Counted from the first letter of the stretch, positions 10,345-22,206 are shown. The stretch is 64,000 bases of DNA from Siphonodentalium dalli (GCA_032622095.1 CP136064.1:42185912-42249911), one strand, 5' to 3'. Notes: a model not told the origin generated them from the letters alone. Translations and numbers: made by a program.

Positions 10345-11065
10345 TAAATATGTATTGAAGACCCATGTCAGGAAACGCTTCTATCAATTAATATTTAATT
10401 TATTTTGAATATTTTATTATAAAATGAGATAATTAAGTGGGACGCTTTATTGTTCTATTTTTTAGAACAGACCATTCATGTGATACCAAATAGCAATAGA
10501 GATCATTATGGTTTTCCTATAGCTATGTTCCAAAAGTCAAATGTCCCAGATTGAACAAGCCTTGAAATAGGATGTCTGTCATTTGCAGAATGAGGTTCCC
10601 AGAGGGTGAATTTAGTGATGCTACCCCGCATAGCGGGCTAGCATCACCAAATTCACCCTCTGGGAACCTCATTCTGCTGAGGTGTAAGCAGAATGAGGTC
10701 CCCAGAGGGTGAATTTGGTGATGCTTGCCCACTATGCGGGGTAGCATCACTAAATTCACCCTCTGGGGACCTCATTCTGCAAATGACAGACACCCTATTT
10801 CAAGGCTTGAGATTGAATGATTGTTTGTATTCTTTTATTACATACATGTAGTTATAAGCGATAATGAGTCTAACATTTATTTGTGACAAAATTACACAAT
10901 CAAATTTCTGGTCTCTGTTAACAGTAACCAATATTGTTACCAATAGTAACTTATATTGTTCGTTAACGAAACAACCACACCTTTTTAGACCAGAAAATTT
11001 CTAAATATAATCGATATTAATCGATAGAAGCATTTCCAGACAGGGTTCTTCAATACATATCTAAT
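10345..11065. repeat. Inverted repeat pair flanking a HAT-B insertion
   Basis: 10345-10400 (GTATTGAAGACCC, GGAAACGCTTCTATCAATTA) is matched in inverse at 11005-11065 (ATCGATAGAAGCATTTCC, GGGTTCTTCAATACATAT). Likely the arms of an older foldback split by the element at 10556. Confidence 0.6.
10556..10809. mobile_element. HAT-B MITE, complete
   Basis: Two hairpins, ends CAAGCCTTG/CAAGGCTTG, perfect 8-bp duplication AGATTGAA (10548-10555, 10810-10817). The spacer is inverted relative to the copy at 8543 (CTGAGGTGTAAG). Confidence 0.9.
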
Positions 11066-11086
11066 ATTTTATATAGAGAATACCTA

Positions 11087-11240
11087 CGAGTTTTGGTTGA
11101 ATACCCGAATTATCTCATGAGTGGGTGCAAGGAAGTACAGAATTTCCACGAGCGGCTGCAAGCCGCGAGTGGAAATTCTGTACTTCCTTGCACCCACGAA
11201 TGAGATAATCCGGGTATTCAACCAAAACCCGTAGGTTTTC
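11087..11240. repeat. Near-perfect foldback hairpin, ~150 bp
   Basis: CCTACGAGTTTTGGTTGAAT pairs with ATTCAACCAAAACCCGTAGG. The arms run inward through GGGTGCAAGGAAGTACAGAA to GCGGCTTGCAGCCGC-type pairing at the centre. Only a few mismatches. Confidence 0.85.
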
Positions 11241-12009
11241 TTTTTATTATATGCGCTATAAACCGCACCAAAACTGCTAATTTTGTCCTACAGTTCACTT
11301 CAAATTGTTAGAAAGCTTCGACATTTGCATTTTGTTTACATTCCATCAATTGATTTGCTCACCACTGAATGACAAATATCGAAATAGTCCCCATTGTTTT
11401 ATTCTGAAATGATGCGAGAAAATTAATGTATACATAATTTAGTGATAAGAATATATTAAAACAAATGAGTTAACATTATAACAATTAAATAACAGTTTAT
11501 GAACCGTGAAAATCAATAATTAAAACAATAGTCCGGCTGTTATTAATACGCTTTGAAACTTAATGTGATTCGCCGCTATAAACCGGAAGTGATCTCCGAA
11601 AAAGTAATACTATTGTGTTATCCATCGAGTCGGTCAGTGTTATCCATCGAGTCGGTCCAGGCGATGGATATAACGCTCTACGCCACGGCAATTTCCCACT
11701 ATTTAATGGGGAAGCATATAATAAAACTATATATACATATTTACAAAGAGAGAGACCATCTTTAACATCTCTTTGCCCTTTGTTAATTTTTTTTGGAAAA
11801 TTAATATTCACAAAAATTATAAGCTGATGTTGTTATCTAGTGGACTTATTGGGTATTTAGTTCAAGTAGATTAATATTCTCTTTGTCGCACTTTGGTGGG
11901 AAAAATTGTTGTTGTCGTGAAAACGAGTAAGTGTACATTGTAGTTTTGAATGGAGTGCATGTACATTATGGCTCTAGTGTTTCAACAAACCCATTTTCTT
12001 GAAGATATA
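11241..12009. other. No feature recognised apart from a short tandem duplication
   Basis: GTTATCCATCGAGTCGGTC occurs twice in tandem at 11619-11658. Otherwise unique AT-rich sequence. Confidence 0.5.
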
Positions 12010-12127
12010 CAGTAATGCTCTAATTAATCGACCTCTTAACCAAAGCAGAATTATGGGTAACTTTTCAGGATTTAGTCGGAAATATGGCTTGTTGCCATTC
12101 ATCGGAAAGCTCTCACCGAGATTACTG
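12010..12127. mobile_element. PAL-TA MITE, left arm with right terminus
   Basis: TA|CAGTAATGCTC left arm complete. The right arm is reduced to ATTACTG|TA. Confidence 0.8.
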
Positions 12128-12414
12128 TAGCTTCATTTATGTAAGATTAAATTCTGGAAAAAAATTGCCCATGTTGAAATAAGCCACCTCACACCTCATT
12201 TGGTTATAACAGCTGGTTAAGGAATATGAGTTTGTGCTTCTTAATAGAAAAAAATGCCATCTCAACTCAATTATCTCAAGATAAGTTACCATTCACTTTG
12301 ACTGCAACATTTCCATGATATGCTAATTATCAGTTCTTTTGTTCAGAAAATTGGAAAGTTAATAGGATACCAAGAACACTTAATTTTAAAAGTTCATACA
12401 CCAAAGCATCTTAA

Positions 12415-12800
12415 CCCTTTACCCAACAAACCGGCCAAAAACGGCCAAATAAAGCTGCAACAGCCTAAATTATCTTGGGTCTGTCTCAATAAAACCATAC
12501 AAATATGGATATCATTGGAACCGGCTCATTGACCACATTGTGATGGTTACAGTTATTCCCTGTGCCAATGCATTATCTTATATATGTGAGTCGACCATAG
12601 GTCGCCTCGCATATATAAGAGAATGCATTGGTCTAAAAACAATCTTTTTTAACACTTTTTACCATTTTTTCTTACATTCTTTAACAATTTTATAATTTTT
12701 TCTTACATTTTTTAACAATTTTTATAATATTTTTCTACATTCTTTGACAATTTTATCATTTTTAATATGTGTTAAGCCAATGCATTCTCATATAAAGTCA
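12415..12800 (+). mobile_element. PB-C piggyBac-like MITE, right end lost
   Basis: TTAA at 12411-12414, then CCCTTTACCCAACAAACCGG, the first cassette hairpin (12552-12632), AT-rich TTTTTAACA repeats and the start of the second hairpin. The terminal repeat is missing. Confidence 0.8.
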
Positions 12801-13097
12801 TTTTTTAGTAGTTTGTATTTGATAATGCAAAGATCAAGGCCGAATTTGATCATGATATTACATTTTGTTTGCTAATGTTTTCATTTTTCATGTAGTTGTG
12901 CCCCGTTTTGGACTTGAAAATCATTATTTTTTTTGTTGTTGAAATGATAAATTGAGCAACAGTTGCAATAAAAATAATTTCAATGATTTTTACCAAAGTT
13001 TGATTTTTTTTCCCAAAAAGCCAACCCCTTAAGAAAACATCTTTTTTCGGAGGATATGTGGTCAGCGACCTATTATTGAAAACTACTTCTGTCAAAT
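12801..13097. other. AT-rich, no feature recognised
   Basis: Homopolymer-rich sequence with no family match. Confidence 0.5.
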
Positions 13098-13105
13098 ACA
13101 ATCTC

Positions 13106-13359
13106 CAAGCCTTGAAATAGGGTGTCTGTCATTTGCAGAATGAGGTCCCCAGAGGGTGAATTTAGTGATGCTACCCCGCATAGCGGGATAGAATCACCAA
13201 ATTCACCCTCTGGGGACCTCATTCTGCTTACACCTCAGCAGAATGAGGTTCCCAGAGGGTGAATTTGGTGATGCTAGCCAGCTATGCGGGGTAGCATCAC
13301 TAAATTCACCCTCTGGGGACCTCATTCTGCAAATGACAGACACCCTATTTCAAGGCTTG
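13106..13359. mobile_element. HAT-B MITE, complete
   Basis: Two hairpins, perfect 8-bp duplication ACAATCTC (13098-13105, 13360-13367). Confidence 0.9.
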
Positions 13360-13367
13360 ACAATCTC

Positions 13368-14054
13368 CAAAAAAGTAAGTGTGATGGAGAATACATGTTT
13401 GTGTACCACCCTGGATTAAGTGGGCCTGAATATTTGCTATGATATTGATGGGTCCTAATGATTTTCTGCAATGTTGGTGGGGGGCAAACATATGCTGTTA
13501 AGAATGAGTACCCTTATTTTTTTCAAAGTAGTCATTTTTGTGGTGTTTGCTATAATCCGAGAGATTGGGAAAAAGCCAGTCTCTGTATGAAACATTCAAG
13601 AACACATAATTTGTTCAATATTTTAATAATGGCTGCACTGGTGTTTATTTCCAAAATATAGCATTTTTTGCACAGTCATAGCCACAGTCATTAGTCATAG
13701 TCATAGCCCTACTTTCATTATGGATTAAATATGCAATTAAATTTATTGGGATCCATTCAACATGGCTGTGGAAAGTTGCATTCCAATATGGATCTCACAA
13801 ACGTGTAAAACACTACCCAGGATCTCCCAAATGTCTATAAAGCAACCCAGGATCTCGATTCAAGGCTAAGAATCCTATCACAGAACTGCATTCTGTTGAA
13901 ATTTTATTTCAAAATCATGAGAAAATAATTGACTAATTAAAAATCGGGGTTTTTTTTTATTAGACTTTGAAATACTGGGTAGCTTTTTGCATGTAACCAT
14001 GCGACAATTCAGCCTTAGTATGTAATATATTTTCATATACTGGTACTGCATAAA
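13368..14054. other. No feature recognised
   Basis: Unique AT-rich sequence. Short ORFs only, none with recognisable content. Confidence 0.5.
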
Positions 14055-16381
14055 AGGCCATATAGTCCAGTGCATTTATGGTTTTACCCAGAACTAATTG
14101 CAACAGAATTTTTTTTTGCTGGAATTGGTACATATACCCTCCGTAAACAACATACTAAAAATCGGCAAAAATCGGAAAAAGGGAAATTAGTGAATTTCGT
14201 GGAAAATAAATTGGGAAAATTTGGTCAAATCATCAATATATGGATTTTCATGAATGTATATAAAAAATTCAAATTTACAAGTCCTACAAATATCATGCCT
14301 ATTTTGTCGACCACATTTTCCTGAATCCAGAACTGGAAACCATTCCCAGATTCCTTAAGTATTTTTCGAGTTGTGTGCGTTCAAAAACGCGAGTTTACCT
14401 GATTTTGGAGCCTTAATTTCGCAGAATGAGCCAAATGCCGTATTATATGGTTAATTATTTAAAAAACTAGTGCCAAATTAATGACCTTTTCATTGTTTTA
14501 GCAATTTCCTCACTAGATTAAACACAAAATAGGATTAATATGTGCATCTATGAATAAGGAGAATAAAATATTCTCAAACAAAATGTGTGTTCCATTGTAT
14601 GGACTTAGCCAAATTTGCCTTGCCACAGAACTTGTGTGATGAAATGCCATATTTGAGGTCATGTAACTCAATAAATTAATATCCATATGCTCTGCTTTTC
14701 TCATAATATCTTGAGAATACTAGATTGAAGAAATTGTGAAGTAATTTCCAAATACATTGGTGAATAAAATAAAATTATGGTCCTATGAACTCTTAGTCTA
14801 GCCTCTTTTCCGAAAATGCTATTGTGGGGCATTTTTGTCAATTTTAAAAGGATTTTAGGCATATTAAGAATAATTAACGAAAGTTTATTGTGTAAAATTA
14901 TGTGATCTGTCCTCTTAAATCATTTTTTTGTTGAGAAAATAGCATTTCAATGGTTATACCAATGAATGTCACTGGATTTCACTCATCATTATGGAAACTT
15001 ACTCCAAATTTGAACGGCAGAACAATGGGGTAGGGGAAAGCATATCAACAAAAACTTCAAAATTATGCATCTTGAAGCATAAAACTTTATATTAACAGCT
15101 TCTGCTTACATTGTTCTTTCATGCATAATTTCATATTTCCTTTGTTTATGTTTATTGACAGAGCTATAATATTTGTTGTCATAATTTGGCAGTGAAATGT
15201 CAAATTGGCATTTTGAGATTGTTTTTATACAACATAACCATAAAGTTCGAAATCAACGTCCGATAACGTATTAAGCAGTTTTATAATGCAACAGGAATGT
15301 ACACAAACTGGAAGAAAACAACATTGTGTCTGAAATGGCTGTAATTTGGTGATAAGATTGCATTTTGTGATTTTTCCTACCCCTATACCAACGTTAAAAT
15401 TTGGAGTCAGTTTCCTGAAAAATGAAAGAAATCTAGTGACATACTATGGCATAACCAATGTAAGGCTAATTTTTTATCACTTACGTGTTGTGGGAGGAAA
15501 GTTCAAATAATTTTACACATTAAAACACCCATTGTTTTTTGTTTTTATGGCCCAAATCCTTTTAGAATGGACAAAAATGCCTCAAACTGGCATCTTTGGA
15601 AACAAGCTAAGACTAAGTATTCAAAGGGCCATAAGTTGATTTTCTTAAATAATGTCCTGTTAATACCTTTACAATTTGTTCAATCCAACATACTTAAAAG
15701 GTTATAAGAAACGCATGGCATATTGGTATTAAATTATTGAGTTACATGACCTCAAATATTGCATTTCATCACACACGTTCAGTGTCAGAGGCAAAATTGG
15801 CTAAGTCCATACAATGGAACACACATTTTGTTTGAGAATATAATCTTCTTCTTAATTATAGATGCACATATTAATCATATTTTGTGTTTAATCTAGTGAG
15901 GAAATTACTAAAACAGTGAAAAATCCCTTCAGTTTGCTCTAGTTTATTTTAATAATTAATCATTAATATTAAGGCATTTTGGCTCATTCTTCGAAAGTGA
16001 GGCCCCGAAAATGGGCCGAAATCAGGTAAACTTGCATTTTTGAAGGCACACAACTCGAAAAATACGTAATGAATCTGGGACTGGTTTTCAGTACTGGGTT
16101 CAGGAAACTGAGGACGACACAATACACATCCTTTTTGTAGGATTTGTGAATTTTATTGTTTTTATAAACATCCATGAAAATCCATAAATTGATGATTTGA
16201 CCAAATTTCCCCAAATTTATTTCACGAAATTCACCAATTTCCCTTTTTCCGATTTTTGCCGATTTTTAGTATGTTGTTTATGGAGGGTTTATGTACTTAC
16301 TCCAGCAAAAAAAAATTCTGTTGCAATTAGTTCCGGGTTTGGCATTTTTTCTCATAAATGCACTGGACTAATATGGTGACC
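14055..16381. mobile_element. Giant foldback element, ~2.3 kb
   Basis: The two halves are reverse complements over about 1.1 kb each. The outermost match is GTCCAGTGCATTTATG against CATAAATGCACTGGAC. Inner checkpoints are ATCGGCAAAAATCGGAAAAA against its complement at 16250, CACTAGATTAAACACAAAAT against 15880-15900, and GAACACACATTTTG at 15820 against CAAAATGTGTGTTCC at 14580. The centre is near 15200. Arms are roughly 80-90% identical by eye. No transposase ORF. Superfamily unknown; a clear target duplication is not visible. Confidence 0.8.
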
Positions 16382-16960
16382 AGTTACATTGCAAAACAGT
16401 GCTAGAGATCCATCAGTTTGTGGTCCCGTTTATTGATTAATTTATAGAGTTACTGCCCTTGGACCAGTCAGCAATGTCCACAAGAGTTTGCTTGTTGTTG
16501 TTTAGAGTTATCCATCTTCTATTATGTATTCTGGAAAGAGTCATCTTAAAAATATATTCATAGTTCAAACACCATTTGTTGAAAAAATGTTGAAAACCAA
16601 ATGTGATATATATTTACTAGATCTATAAATACTGAAGAATGTCGTTTTGTTTTTGAAAAATAAAAAAAAAAAATTTGATGTTCCTCTAAAACAAATAATT
16701 GAATAGAAAATATTTCAAATTTGAAATGTTAACAAAACTATTTTTTTTGTCCCTGTAAAACATTGAAACTATGGGAAATAAATGTATATAAATACCAATA
16801 TAAAACAAAACAGCATCTTTCATGTGGCACACCTCATTCCAAACATGCTATTTTATACACTAGAGTCAAAATAAAGAGTAAAATTTGTTTTGTAAAATTG
16901 GCCTGGATGTTGGAACCCTGAATATATTTGTATAGAGTGCTTTTTATCATGTATCCATAG
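16382..16960. other. AT-rich, one stray pearl-like module end
   Basis: TAGAGTTACTGCCCTTGGAC at 16451 resembles the end motif of PRL modules. Nothing else recognised. Confidence 0.4.
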
Positions 16961-17236
16961 GAGCTACAGCCTTTAACTTTGACTAGGCCCAGCCCAATAT
17001 TACTATACATATGAGCTACAGCCTTTAACTTTGACTAGGTCCAGCCCAATATAACTATACATAGGAGCTACAGCCTTTAACTTTGACTAGGTCCAGCCCA
17101 ATATAACTATACATAGGAGCTACAGCCTTTAACTTTGACTAGGCCCAGCCCAATATAACTATACATAGGAGCTACAGCCTTTAACTTTGACTAGACCCAG
17201 CCCAATATAACTATACATAGGAGCTACAGCCTTTAA
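16961..17236 (+). repeat. 52-bp satellite, five units plus start of a sixth
   Basis: Units start at 16961, 17013, 17065, 17117, 17169 and 17221, each GAGCTACAGCCTTTAACTTT followed by GACTAGGCCCAGCCCAATAT and a short AT end. The sixth is split at its TTAA by the PB-D element and resumes at 18390, ending about 18 bp before DGK exon 1. Confidence 0.92.
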
Positions 17237-18389
17237 CCCTTTCTTGACGGGAACTGTGCTGGTGCGGCAGTAAAGATCCTGTGCCAGTGCATTCTCGCAT
17301 ATATAAGAGAATGCATTGGCTTACAAGGTCAAGGTAAATATTGTTAGGCCAATGTATTCTCTTATACATGTATATGTGAGGCTCCCTATGGGCGACTCGC
17401 ATATATAAGATAATGCATTGGCACAGTGTTTTCGCAAAATTTCAGGAAGCTCCAGTCAGTGTTCCTGCTGACGGTAGCCATTTTAGCCATTGGCAAAAAT
17501 AAATTGTAAATGCCAAAAAAAAATTACCAAATGGCGAAAAAAAATGGCTAAACTAATTTTCTCCCAAATGTGTCCAGACATGGTGGCGATTATGAACCCA
17601 CCAGCTTAATCCTTGGTCTAATTACATCACAGGCAGCTAATATCCATACAACAAAAGCGTGGGCACCTGGTGTATGTTACATGACCCCATGTGCCTGGAG
17701 CTATTAGTAATAGGTGTACATTGGTGTTGATTGTCAATGGCAGACGCTTTGTGTTGCAAACAACTTGTGAGTGGGGATCAGGTAAACACTTTAAGTGACT
17801 GAGGTTTTTATTGCGAGTCAAATTTCCAAAATGAACTTCTTTCATTTGCAGTTTAATCCGTATTAATTAATTCCATCATTATACAAAACCCATTGATCTT
17901 TCCAAATAGCCACGATAAAAACATTATAATTGTGTAGTCACCGGGATATACTTACTGTTTTCCTGTGAATTGAACAAATATGCACTAGATAGGCATAGGT
18001 TATAGGTATAGATAAAACTAAGCACAAAGTCGCGAATAAATAAAACTACCGATCGCGTTCAGATATCGTATTGCCTATTTCCGCTATATGTTACATTGCC
18101 GCAAATTTGTTTTTGCGATGGTCAATAAAAACTTTCATTGTATATGGAATCGTTTTGCGGGATGTTATTGTTATTTACATGCTCTATTGTTGCTCATATT
18201 TCATTGTTAATGTTTTCTTTTGTCAATAAAATGTAATATAATATTATATATATGTCAACTGAATATTTTCAACTTATCTCAAAATATGTTCCCAAACAAG
18301 TGGCTAATCTAAATTCAAAGTGGTTAAAAAAATGGCTAAAAGAATTTCTGGACCAGCGGGAACCCTGGCTTCATTGAGTCATGGAAGGG
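17237..18389 (+). mobile_element. PB-D piggyBac-like element with nested hAT insertion
   Basis: TTAA at 17233-17236 and 18390-18393. Ends CCCTTTCTTGACGGGAACTG and CAGGAAGCTCCAGT ... CATGGAAGGG. Two cassette hairpins lie at 17282-17320 and 17342-17422. The intact satellite units next door are the empty site, confirming TTAA targeting. Confidence 0.88.
17457..18367. mobile_element. hAT-like non-autonomous element, 911 bp
   Basis: Ends CAGTGTTCCTGCTG and CAGCGGGAACCCTG are inverted (consensus CAGGGTTCCCGCTG, typical of hAT). Flanks GCTCCAGT and GCTTCATT are an 8-bp duplication with two mismatches. Subterminal ATGGCTAAA repeats are present. No transposase. Confidence 0.75.
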
Positions 18390-18443
18390 TTAACTCTGAT
18401 TAGCCTCAGCCCAATATAACTATCATATTTTTTCTATTTCCAG

Positions 18444-18488
18444 GCATGTACCAAAGAAGGTTATTTGATGAAAACAAGTACATTTCAG
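18444..18488 (+). CDS. Diacylglycerol kinase delta/eta-like gene, PH-domain exon 1
   Basis: This 45-nt internal exon lies between an acceptor (pyrimidine-rich tract ending TTTCCAG) and a donor (CAG|GTTGGT, weak). Read in phase 0 it gives ACTKEGYLMKTSTFQ, the first beta strand of a PH domain; type II diacylglycerol kinases carry a similar KEG-L-K---SFQ stretch there. It joins in frame to the exons at 21979 and 35389. DGK delta/eta phosphorylates diacylglycerol to phosphatidic acid at membranes, and the PH domain helps localisation. The call rests on the joined three-exon peptide, since 15 codons alone would be weak. The acceptor sits 18 bp after the end of a 52-bp satellite unit. No upstream exon was recognised, so the gene start is unknown. 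Confidence 0.8.
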
Positions 18489-18594
18489 GTTGGTATATTT
18501 TGTTTGATCAACCTTTTATTGTCTTGACAAGATGAAGCTAGGACGAGTTATTGTTGTTTTGAGTTATCTTCTGCTGTATATGCACACAATACCA

Positions 18595-18745
18595 CTTGAT
18601 GCCACATCACCCGTTACCTGTCCAGTTCTCAGATGCATTTTTTTACGCTGACGAAATTCAAACTCAAAATGGAGCATATTTCAAAGTAATTCTATTATTT
18701 CTCCACGTTTAATTGTCAAGCAGACCAGATATGCAGTCATAGTGT
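18595..18745. repeat. Left arm of a large inverted repeat in DGK intron
   Basis: Inverse match to 20107-20275 (CAGACCAGATAT, TATTATTTCTCC, TGCCACATCACC). The arms bracket about 1.35 kb now filled with MITEs. Confidence 0.7.
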
Positions 18746-18772
18746 TATACATGTAAATAGAAATGGAGCATA

Positions 18773-18980
18773 CAGTAATGCCCTAAATAATCGACTCCTT
18801 AACCACATCAGAATTATGGGTAACTTTTCAGGATTTAGTCAGAAATATGGCTTGTTGCCATTCATCGGAAAGCTCTGAGAGCTTTCCGATGAATGGCAAC
18901 AAGCCATATTTCCAACTAATCCTGAAAAATTATCGATAATTCTGCTGTGGTTAAGGAGTCGATTATTTAGGGCATTACTG
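18773..18980. mobile_element. PAL-TA MITE, complete (reference copy)
   Basis: A 208-bp almost perfect palindrome. The left arm runs CAGTAATGCCCTAAATAATC, GACTCCTTAACCAC, CAGGATTTAGTC, TTGCCATTCATCGGAAAGCT; the right arm is its complement, with a loop of a few bases at CTCTGAGAG. Flanked by TA on both sides. CAGT ends with TA duplication suggest pogo/Tigger (Tc1/mariner) mobilisation. No coding capacity. Confidence 0.92.
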
Positions 18981-19232
18981 TAGATGCCGTGTTGTTATGA
19001 GGAATGGGTTGAACACTGGAAAAGTGTCATTAATTTTTTTTATTGGCTTCACCGCAAGAGTTTTTGCTTTTTACATTGTTGTATGGTGTTAATCTTGTCC
19101 TCATGTTTCAATACCCAACATATAAAATTGGTACATATATTTGAAGAAGAATTGAGCATTTATTTCAACTCCAGTATGGAATATTCACAATAGTGATCTT
19201 GAGGCACAAATAAATAATCAATTCTACTTTTA

Positions 19233-19857
19233 GGCCAAAAAAAAAAGGTTTTGGTTCTCAGGCCCCGCCGCATTGAATAAAAAGGGCCGCATTAGGCCTT
19301 TTTATTGCAATGCCTGATGTTATGACAAAAAAACTTAGGAAAAAAAAAGTTGAAAAAAAAAAAAAAAATATTAGTGTGCACTGAGCTCTAACATGTAATG
19401 TGTTAAAAAGTGACTTGCAGACTTACAACATGAAGTAGATGACTACAATTAAGAAAATGATTAGCTGATCCTCATGCTCTTCTACAATTAGTCATTGTGA
19501 ACAACTTACACTAATTGTAACTTTATACAATTGAAAGGCACAGGACTAAATTCAGGATCACATATTGAATGGGGAGGTATCAGTTTTTAGACAACAATAA
19601 CAGTAGTTAATGTCAGGGGCATTATATATCGTTAGGTAATCCCAGTCATACAATGGTAGTACAATGTCATTTTTATATAAGACTAACTGAGTTTATATGC
19701 ATAACAGTTCCCTCTACCTTTCTGGTTATTACTAGACAGAGGAAGGTATCTTTGTCCATGCTTACTATGTGCTGAAAAAATAAAAAATAAAACCCTCCCT
19801 CCCTCATTGATTTGAAAAAAAATTGCCCAAGAACCAAAACACTTTTTTTGTTTGGCC
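19233..19857. mobile_element. Harbinger-like non-autonomous element
   Basis: TTA on both sides. Ends GGCCAAAAAAAAAAGGTTTT and AACACTTTTTTTGTTTGGCC are inverted, extending through GGTTCT/AGAACC. A 3-bp TTA duplication with GGCC ends fits PIF/Harbinger. Confidence 0.65.
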
Positions 19858-19867
19858 TTATATCCCT

Positions 19868-19972
19868 GAGAGCTTTCCGATGAATGGCAACAAGCCATAT
19901 TTCCGACTAAATCCTGAAAAGTTACCCATAATTCTGCTGTGGTTAAAGAGTCGATTACTTCGAGCATAACTG
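19868..19972 (-). mobile_element. PAL-TA MITE, right half
   Basis: GAGAGCTTTCCGATGAATGG through CGAGCATAACTG|TA; the left arm is absent. Confidence 0.8.
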
Positions 19973-20106
19973 TAGTTGATGCTGAATTGTGTACTGATGG
20001 TTAATACCCCCGAACAATAAAAGAAGTGGAAGTCCTTGCTCTGATGCCAATAAAACTAAAAGAAAATAGAGGTGTGGTTTTGTGCGACTCTTTTCTCATA
20101 ACAACA

Positions 20107-20275
20107 TGGCACCTATGACTGAATATCTGGTCTGCTTGGTGACGCGGAGAAATAATAGAATTATTTTGAAATGCGCTTCATTTTGTTTTGAAATTCGACA
20201 GTGTTAAAAAAATTCACACCGAGAACGGGAATTTTAACTACTGAGAACGTGATGTGGCACCAAACCGCATTCAAT
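20107..20275. repeat. Right arm of a large inverted repeat in DGK intron
   Basis: Partner of 18595-18745: ATATCTGGTCTGCTTG, GGAGAAATAATAGAATTA, GATGTGGCACCA. Confidence 0.7.
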
Positions 20276-20630
20276 TACAGATTGCGATTTGTCACATAAT
20301 TAGCCCCTAAACCTGTCCTTATCGGCAAGCACAACTTAGTGCAATGATATCGATCAATGTTATTATTATGTTAATTAGAACATATTTATGATATTCAATT
20401 TATGTTGGGTTATTTAGTGTTGACTGTGATATAAACATGGGTGAAAAGGGTGGTTGACAAGTTTTGTCAACATGAAAAGATACATTTAAAATGGATCTAT
20501 ATTTTTTCTTGACGGTGTCTTTACTTGCTCTTTGGTTGTGATAAGGAAATCAATAGCACAAGTAATATTGTTTAACCCCTGATGTTTTGAGATCATTTTT
20601 CATTGCCAAAATGTGGATACGTGATAAAAA

Positions 20631-20764
20631 GGATCTCATATTCATCACAATTCTATGCAAAATTTATTAACCTCGTCCACTAATTTCGATTTGAGCCTAG
20701 TTAAATTGAATTAAGTGCACACGGTTAATAAATTTTTTATAGAATTGCGACTCACTGGAGATCC
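20631..20764. repeat. Foldback hairpin, ~134 bp
   Basis: GGATCTCATATTCATCACAA...TTTATTAACC pairs with GGTTAATAAATTTTTTATAG...GGAGATCC, with a ~50-bp loop. Confidence 0.65.
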
Positions 20765-21216
20765 TCTATATGTGCATTAGCATTTCTCACCGTATTGTCA
20801 CGACATAAATTAGTTTTTGCCACGATTGATAATTTAATACTTTCTTGCACCCCCCCCCCTGTCTCCAAAAAGAACTAACTTATTCCAATTCGAAAATTTA
20901 CAAATTAGAGAGCTGATTCAGTATCAATCCCGAGTCAGTTCACCAATGTCAACACCAAATTGAATCTTCGAAGCTGCGCAAGGCCCTAAATTTCCATGCT
21001 AATGAATATCACATAAAATAAAATAATTTTACAATGTTCACTTCTCTTGTATTTGAAAACAGAGTAGGTTAAATTACATATCCACAAGAAGTTAACATAC
21101 CCGTATGTTTCCACAGACATCTTTGTTCTAAAAAAGAATGGACTTACCAAGCTTCAAAATTAGCCAGACAGTCAAATTGCTGCAACTAAGATTATAACAT
21201 TAGGGGATGTTAACTA

Positions 21217-21407
21217 CAGTAATGCCCTAAATAATCAACTCCTTAACCACAGCAGAATTATGGGTAATTTTTCAGGATTTAGTCAGAAATATAGCTTGTT
21301 GCCATTCATCGGAAAGCTCTCCCAACAAGCCATATTTCCGACTAAATCCCGAAAAATTACCCATAATTCTGCTGTGGTTAAGGAGTCGATTATTTAGGGC
21401 ATTACTG
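21217..21407. mobile_element. PAL-TA MITE, near-complete
   Basis: TA-flanked; both arms present, with a short deletion at the apex on the right side. Confidence 0.88.
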
Positions 21408-21649
21408 TATCTTATTTCTGGAGTTTCATATAATGAAACAGTTATCACATTGTTTTGAATGAGTTGTCACCCTTAGATGTCAATACATGTACTAGTATTC
21501 ATCTTGCAGTACGGCCCTTGTGAATACTTGTAATGACTTTCGTGGCTTGAAAATTCCTTGTGGCAAACTTGAAAAAATGCAATAATTATATATTATTTGC
21601 TTTATCTATCCGTCCATCTACACAAATCATTGGCTGTCTTGTTTAGTTC

Positions 21650-21886
21650 AGTTTCTCTATATCCCCAAATTGGCAGATGACTCATTGCATAATCAAGGTT
21701 CCAAATGGGTGTACATCACAATATTCACCATTTGGGAACATCAGTCTGAGTCTACCGGTATGGCTCCCATATCAGATGAGTCCGTGCAGAATGAGGTCCC
21801 AAGAGGGTGAATTTGGTGATGCTAGCCAATTGTGCGGGTTAGAATAACTAAATTCACCCTCTGGGGACCTCATTCTGCTCAGGCTT
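21650..21886 (-). mobile_element. HAT-B long-variant, right part only
   Basis: Internal block (CACAATATTCACCATTTGGG) and the second hairpin, ending CTCATTCTGCTCAGGCTTG. It ends 92 bp before DGK exon 2. Confidence 0.7.
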
Positions 21887-21978
21887 GAGCACCAGCCACC
21901 AACACTTTGATGTGATTTTTGTTGTTTATATGATATACTGGAACAGTCATGACAGTAACATAAACTTTTATTTTACAG

Positions 21979-22041
21979 CGATGGAAGAGACGGTACTTCA
22001 AATTGAAAGGGAGGAAGTTATACTATGCAAAGAATACTAAG
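21979..22041 (+). CDS. Diacylglycerol kinase delta/eta-like gene, PH-domain exon 2
   Basis: This 63-nt phase-0 exon is bounded by an acceptor (TTTTATTTTACAG) and a donor (AAG|GTTTGT). It translates to RWKRRYFKLKGRKLYYAKNT plus K, the classic second and third beta strands of a PH domain with a basic phosphoinositide-facing loop. The string matches the RYFKLRGRTLYYAK signature of DGK delta and eta. It continues exon 1 without a gap. A truncated HAT-B variant ends about 90 bp upstream and a 500-bp foldback starts about 165 bp downstream, so the exon is hemmed in by repeats. Other PH proteins share parts of this string; the next exon fixes the family. Confidence 0.9.
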
Positions 22042-22206
22042 GTTTGTCATCTAAAATACACCACTCATCCTAGCATCTAAGATGCGATTTACATGAAGTG
22101 ACTGGATGGGAAGGAGTTTTTTCCTATTGGAATGAACAGTGGAGTGATAAAAGTTACACTGAAACCCATTAAAGTGTGACCCAACACCATGAATCTAGAT
22201 CAATGC

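Noticed and set aside
16961-17236. CRISPR-like regular repeats
   Set aside because: Units are contiguous with no spacers and the DNA is eukaryotic; a satellite.
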